Translations under genes and position numbers: made by a program
In this document: piece by piece, positions 63,348 through 64,000 of the stretch
Position numbering within the stretch: the stretch's first letter is position 1
Layout of the letters: each line of letters starts with the position of its first letter
Notes under the pieces: generated by a model
Databases searched by the model: none
Told to the model about the DNA's origin: nothing
What the model saw: only the letters and a program-made list of their open reading frames with translations
Assembly: GCF_009931655.1 (NCBI RefSeq)
Contig: NZ_CP047984.1
Location: 1,736,001 to 1,800,000 of the forward strand
From: Pontibacter russatus
GTDB lineage: Bacteria > Bacteroidota > Bacteroidia > Cytophagales > Hymenobacteraceae
Reading direction: 5' to 3'
Length of the DNA stretch: 64,000 bases

Positions 63348-64000
63348 CTATATAGCCTGCGCGTTGCTGCTCTGCGACAGGTTGCCCTGCAGGTCCACAG
63401 CCCGGACCGTGAGTTTTTTGCCTTTTAGTTTGTCAGTGGCTGGCACCGAAAAGCTTGTGAGCGGGGTAAAGCCGACTTTCTCGCCGTCGAGGTACAGGTT
63501 GTAGCCGAGCAGGTTCCGGTTGTCTGTTGCCTTGTCCCACTGTGCCACCAGGTGCTTCTCTGCGGTATTCAGCTTCAGGTTTTTTGGCGTGGAGGGCGCG
63601 GCGGTATCCGGCCGCAGGCGTTGCAACACGTTGGCCAGCGCCCGGAACTGGTGGTAAGAGGCCTTCCAAATCTGAGCCTTGAGCGCCGTTTTCTGCTTCG
63701 GCTCCTTGTCGAGGCCGCCGGGGTACCAGTCGCCGTGCGTGTGGTCTATCAGGTATTGGTCTATATAGTCCCACTGCTTCTGAAACAGGTCGAAGTATTG
63801 CATCTTGTCCTTCGGGTAGAGATCGGCCATCAGCAGCAGTGTGTTCAGCCCTTCTGCCTGCGCCCACCAGTTCTTGGAGTCTCTCAGGATGGTGATGTCA
63901 TCTTTCCCCTTAAAGTAGTAGCCGCCGTCGTAAAAGCCGCCCACCGTGTGGTCGAAGCCGTTTTGGATGGTATGGTCGGCCATCTTTTTTGCCACTTGCA
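63348..64000 (-). CDS. AGE-family epimerase with C-terminal Fn3-like domain (5' end outside window)
   Basis: The frame is open to base 64000, so only the C-terminal ~217 residues are present. The N-terminal part (FDHTVGGFYDGGYYFKG, KNWWAQAEGLNTLLLMADLY, HTHGDWYPGGLDKEP, KASYHQFRALANVLQRL) matches the end of the (alpha/alpha)6 barrel of N-acylglucosamine 2-epimerase/cellobiose epimerase proteins. After residue ~130 an Fn3-like sandwich follows (PSTPKNLKLNTAEKHLVAQW; GYNLYLDGEKVGF). It is likely exported and works on sugars near the neighbouring dehydrogenase lipoprotein. Confidence 0.83.
   Translation of the reverse strand, partial: QVAKKMADHTIQNGFDHTVGGFYDGGYYFKGKDDITILRDSKNWWAQAEGLNTLLLMADLYPKDKMQYFDLFQKQWDYIDQYLIDHTHGDWYPGGLDKEPKQKTALKAQIWKASYHQFRALANVLQRLRPDTAAPSTPKNLKLNTAEKHLVAQWDKATDNRNLLGYNLYLDGEKVGFTPLTSFSVPATDKLKGKKLTVRAVDLQGNLSQSSNAQAI

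Overview
The window comes from a Bacteroidota chromosome, most likely family Hymenobacteraceae (Pontibacter or a close relative; the genus is an inference). The clues are TAnnTTTG-type promoter -7 boxes, the prs-rplY-pth and ubiE-porT gene orders, type IX secretion parts, a TonB-dependent receptor, many lipoproteins and DUF families typical of the phylum, and a moderately GC-rich backbone. One striking local signature is the string TATATA, which is scattered through coding and intergenic DNA far more often than base composition predicts.

Layout. 1-9046 is mostly housekeeping: 5' part of atpD, two small unknown genes, purL, tRNA-Gln, prs, rplY, pth and an MFS exporter. 9047-16427 holds a GAF protein, an AT-richer VIT1/DUF1003/membrane-protein operon whose last gene is frameshifted, metG, small unknown genes and msrB. 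16641-25301 has typA, an OmpA-type protein, a siderophore-type TonB receptor with a PepSY partner under a Fur-like operator, and a lipoprotein with a kinase-like DRH signature. 25755-30051 runs leftward: an SDR, porT overlapping ubiE, and a PorE-like OmpA/TPR/PD40 protein. 30713-37000 has engB, a TonB-C protein, DUF5606, MgtC, an ECF sigma factor, rnk and a glutamate-synthase-like flavoprotein.

37604-64000 is the accessory half: a secreted DUF3472 protein, an intact IS4-family element, flavohaemoglobin, a GH16/GH43 pair, a nitrilase with a beta-helix transferase, two tandem outer-membrane paralogues with near-identical ends and diverged middles, DUF5916, an AT-rich membrane protein, a creatininase/acetyltransferase/ChbG-deacetylase operon facing a second creatininase, a membrane thioredoxin, a giant ThuA/sugar-dehydrogenase/PKD/cytochrome c/CBM lipoprotein, and the end of an AGE-family epimerase. 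Much of this half looks like secreted carbohydrate processing.

The intergenic DNA is rich in small mobile or palindromic elements. I recognise six families: a 321-326 bp MITE with AACGTGAACTCGGGAA ends (two copies, one with a 6 bp target duplication); a 119-151 bp element with TAAGTAnnnGGACA ends (three copies); GTAGAGACGCAAA palindromes; an AACCACCCCTGCCCC inverted-repeat element flanked by 15 bp direct repeats; a TGTCATCCTG palindrome; and GTTGATTGTTG/AAATGG hairpins (three copies). These repeats, the cassette-like paralogue pair and the TATATA signature are the least explained things in the window. No CRISPR array, prophage or rRNA was seen.
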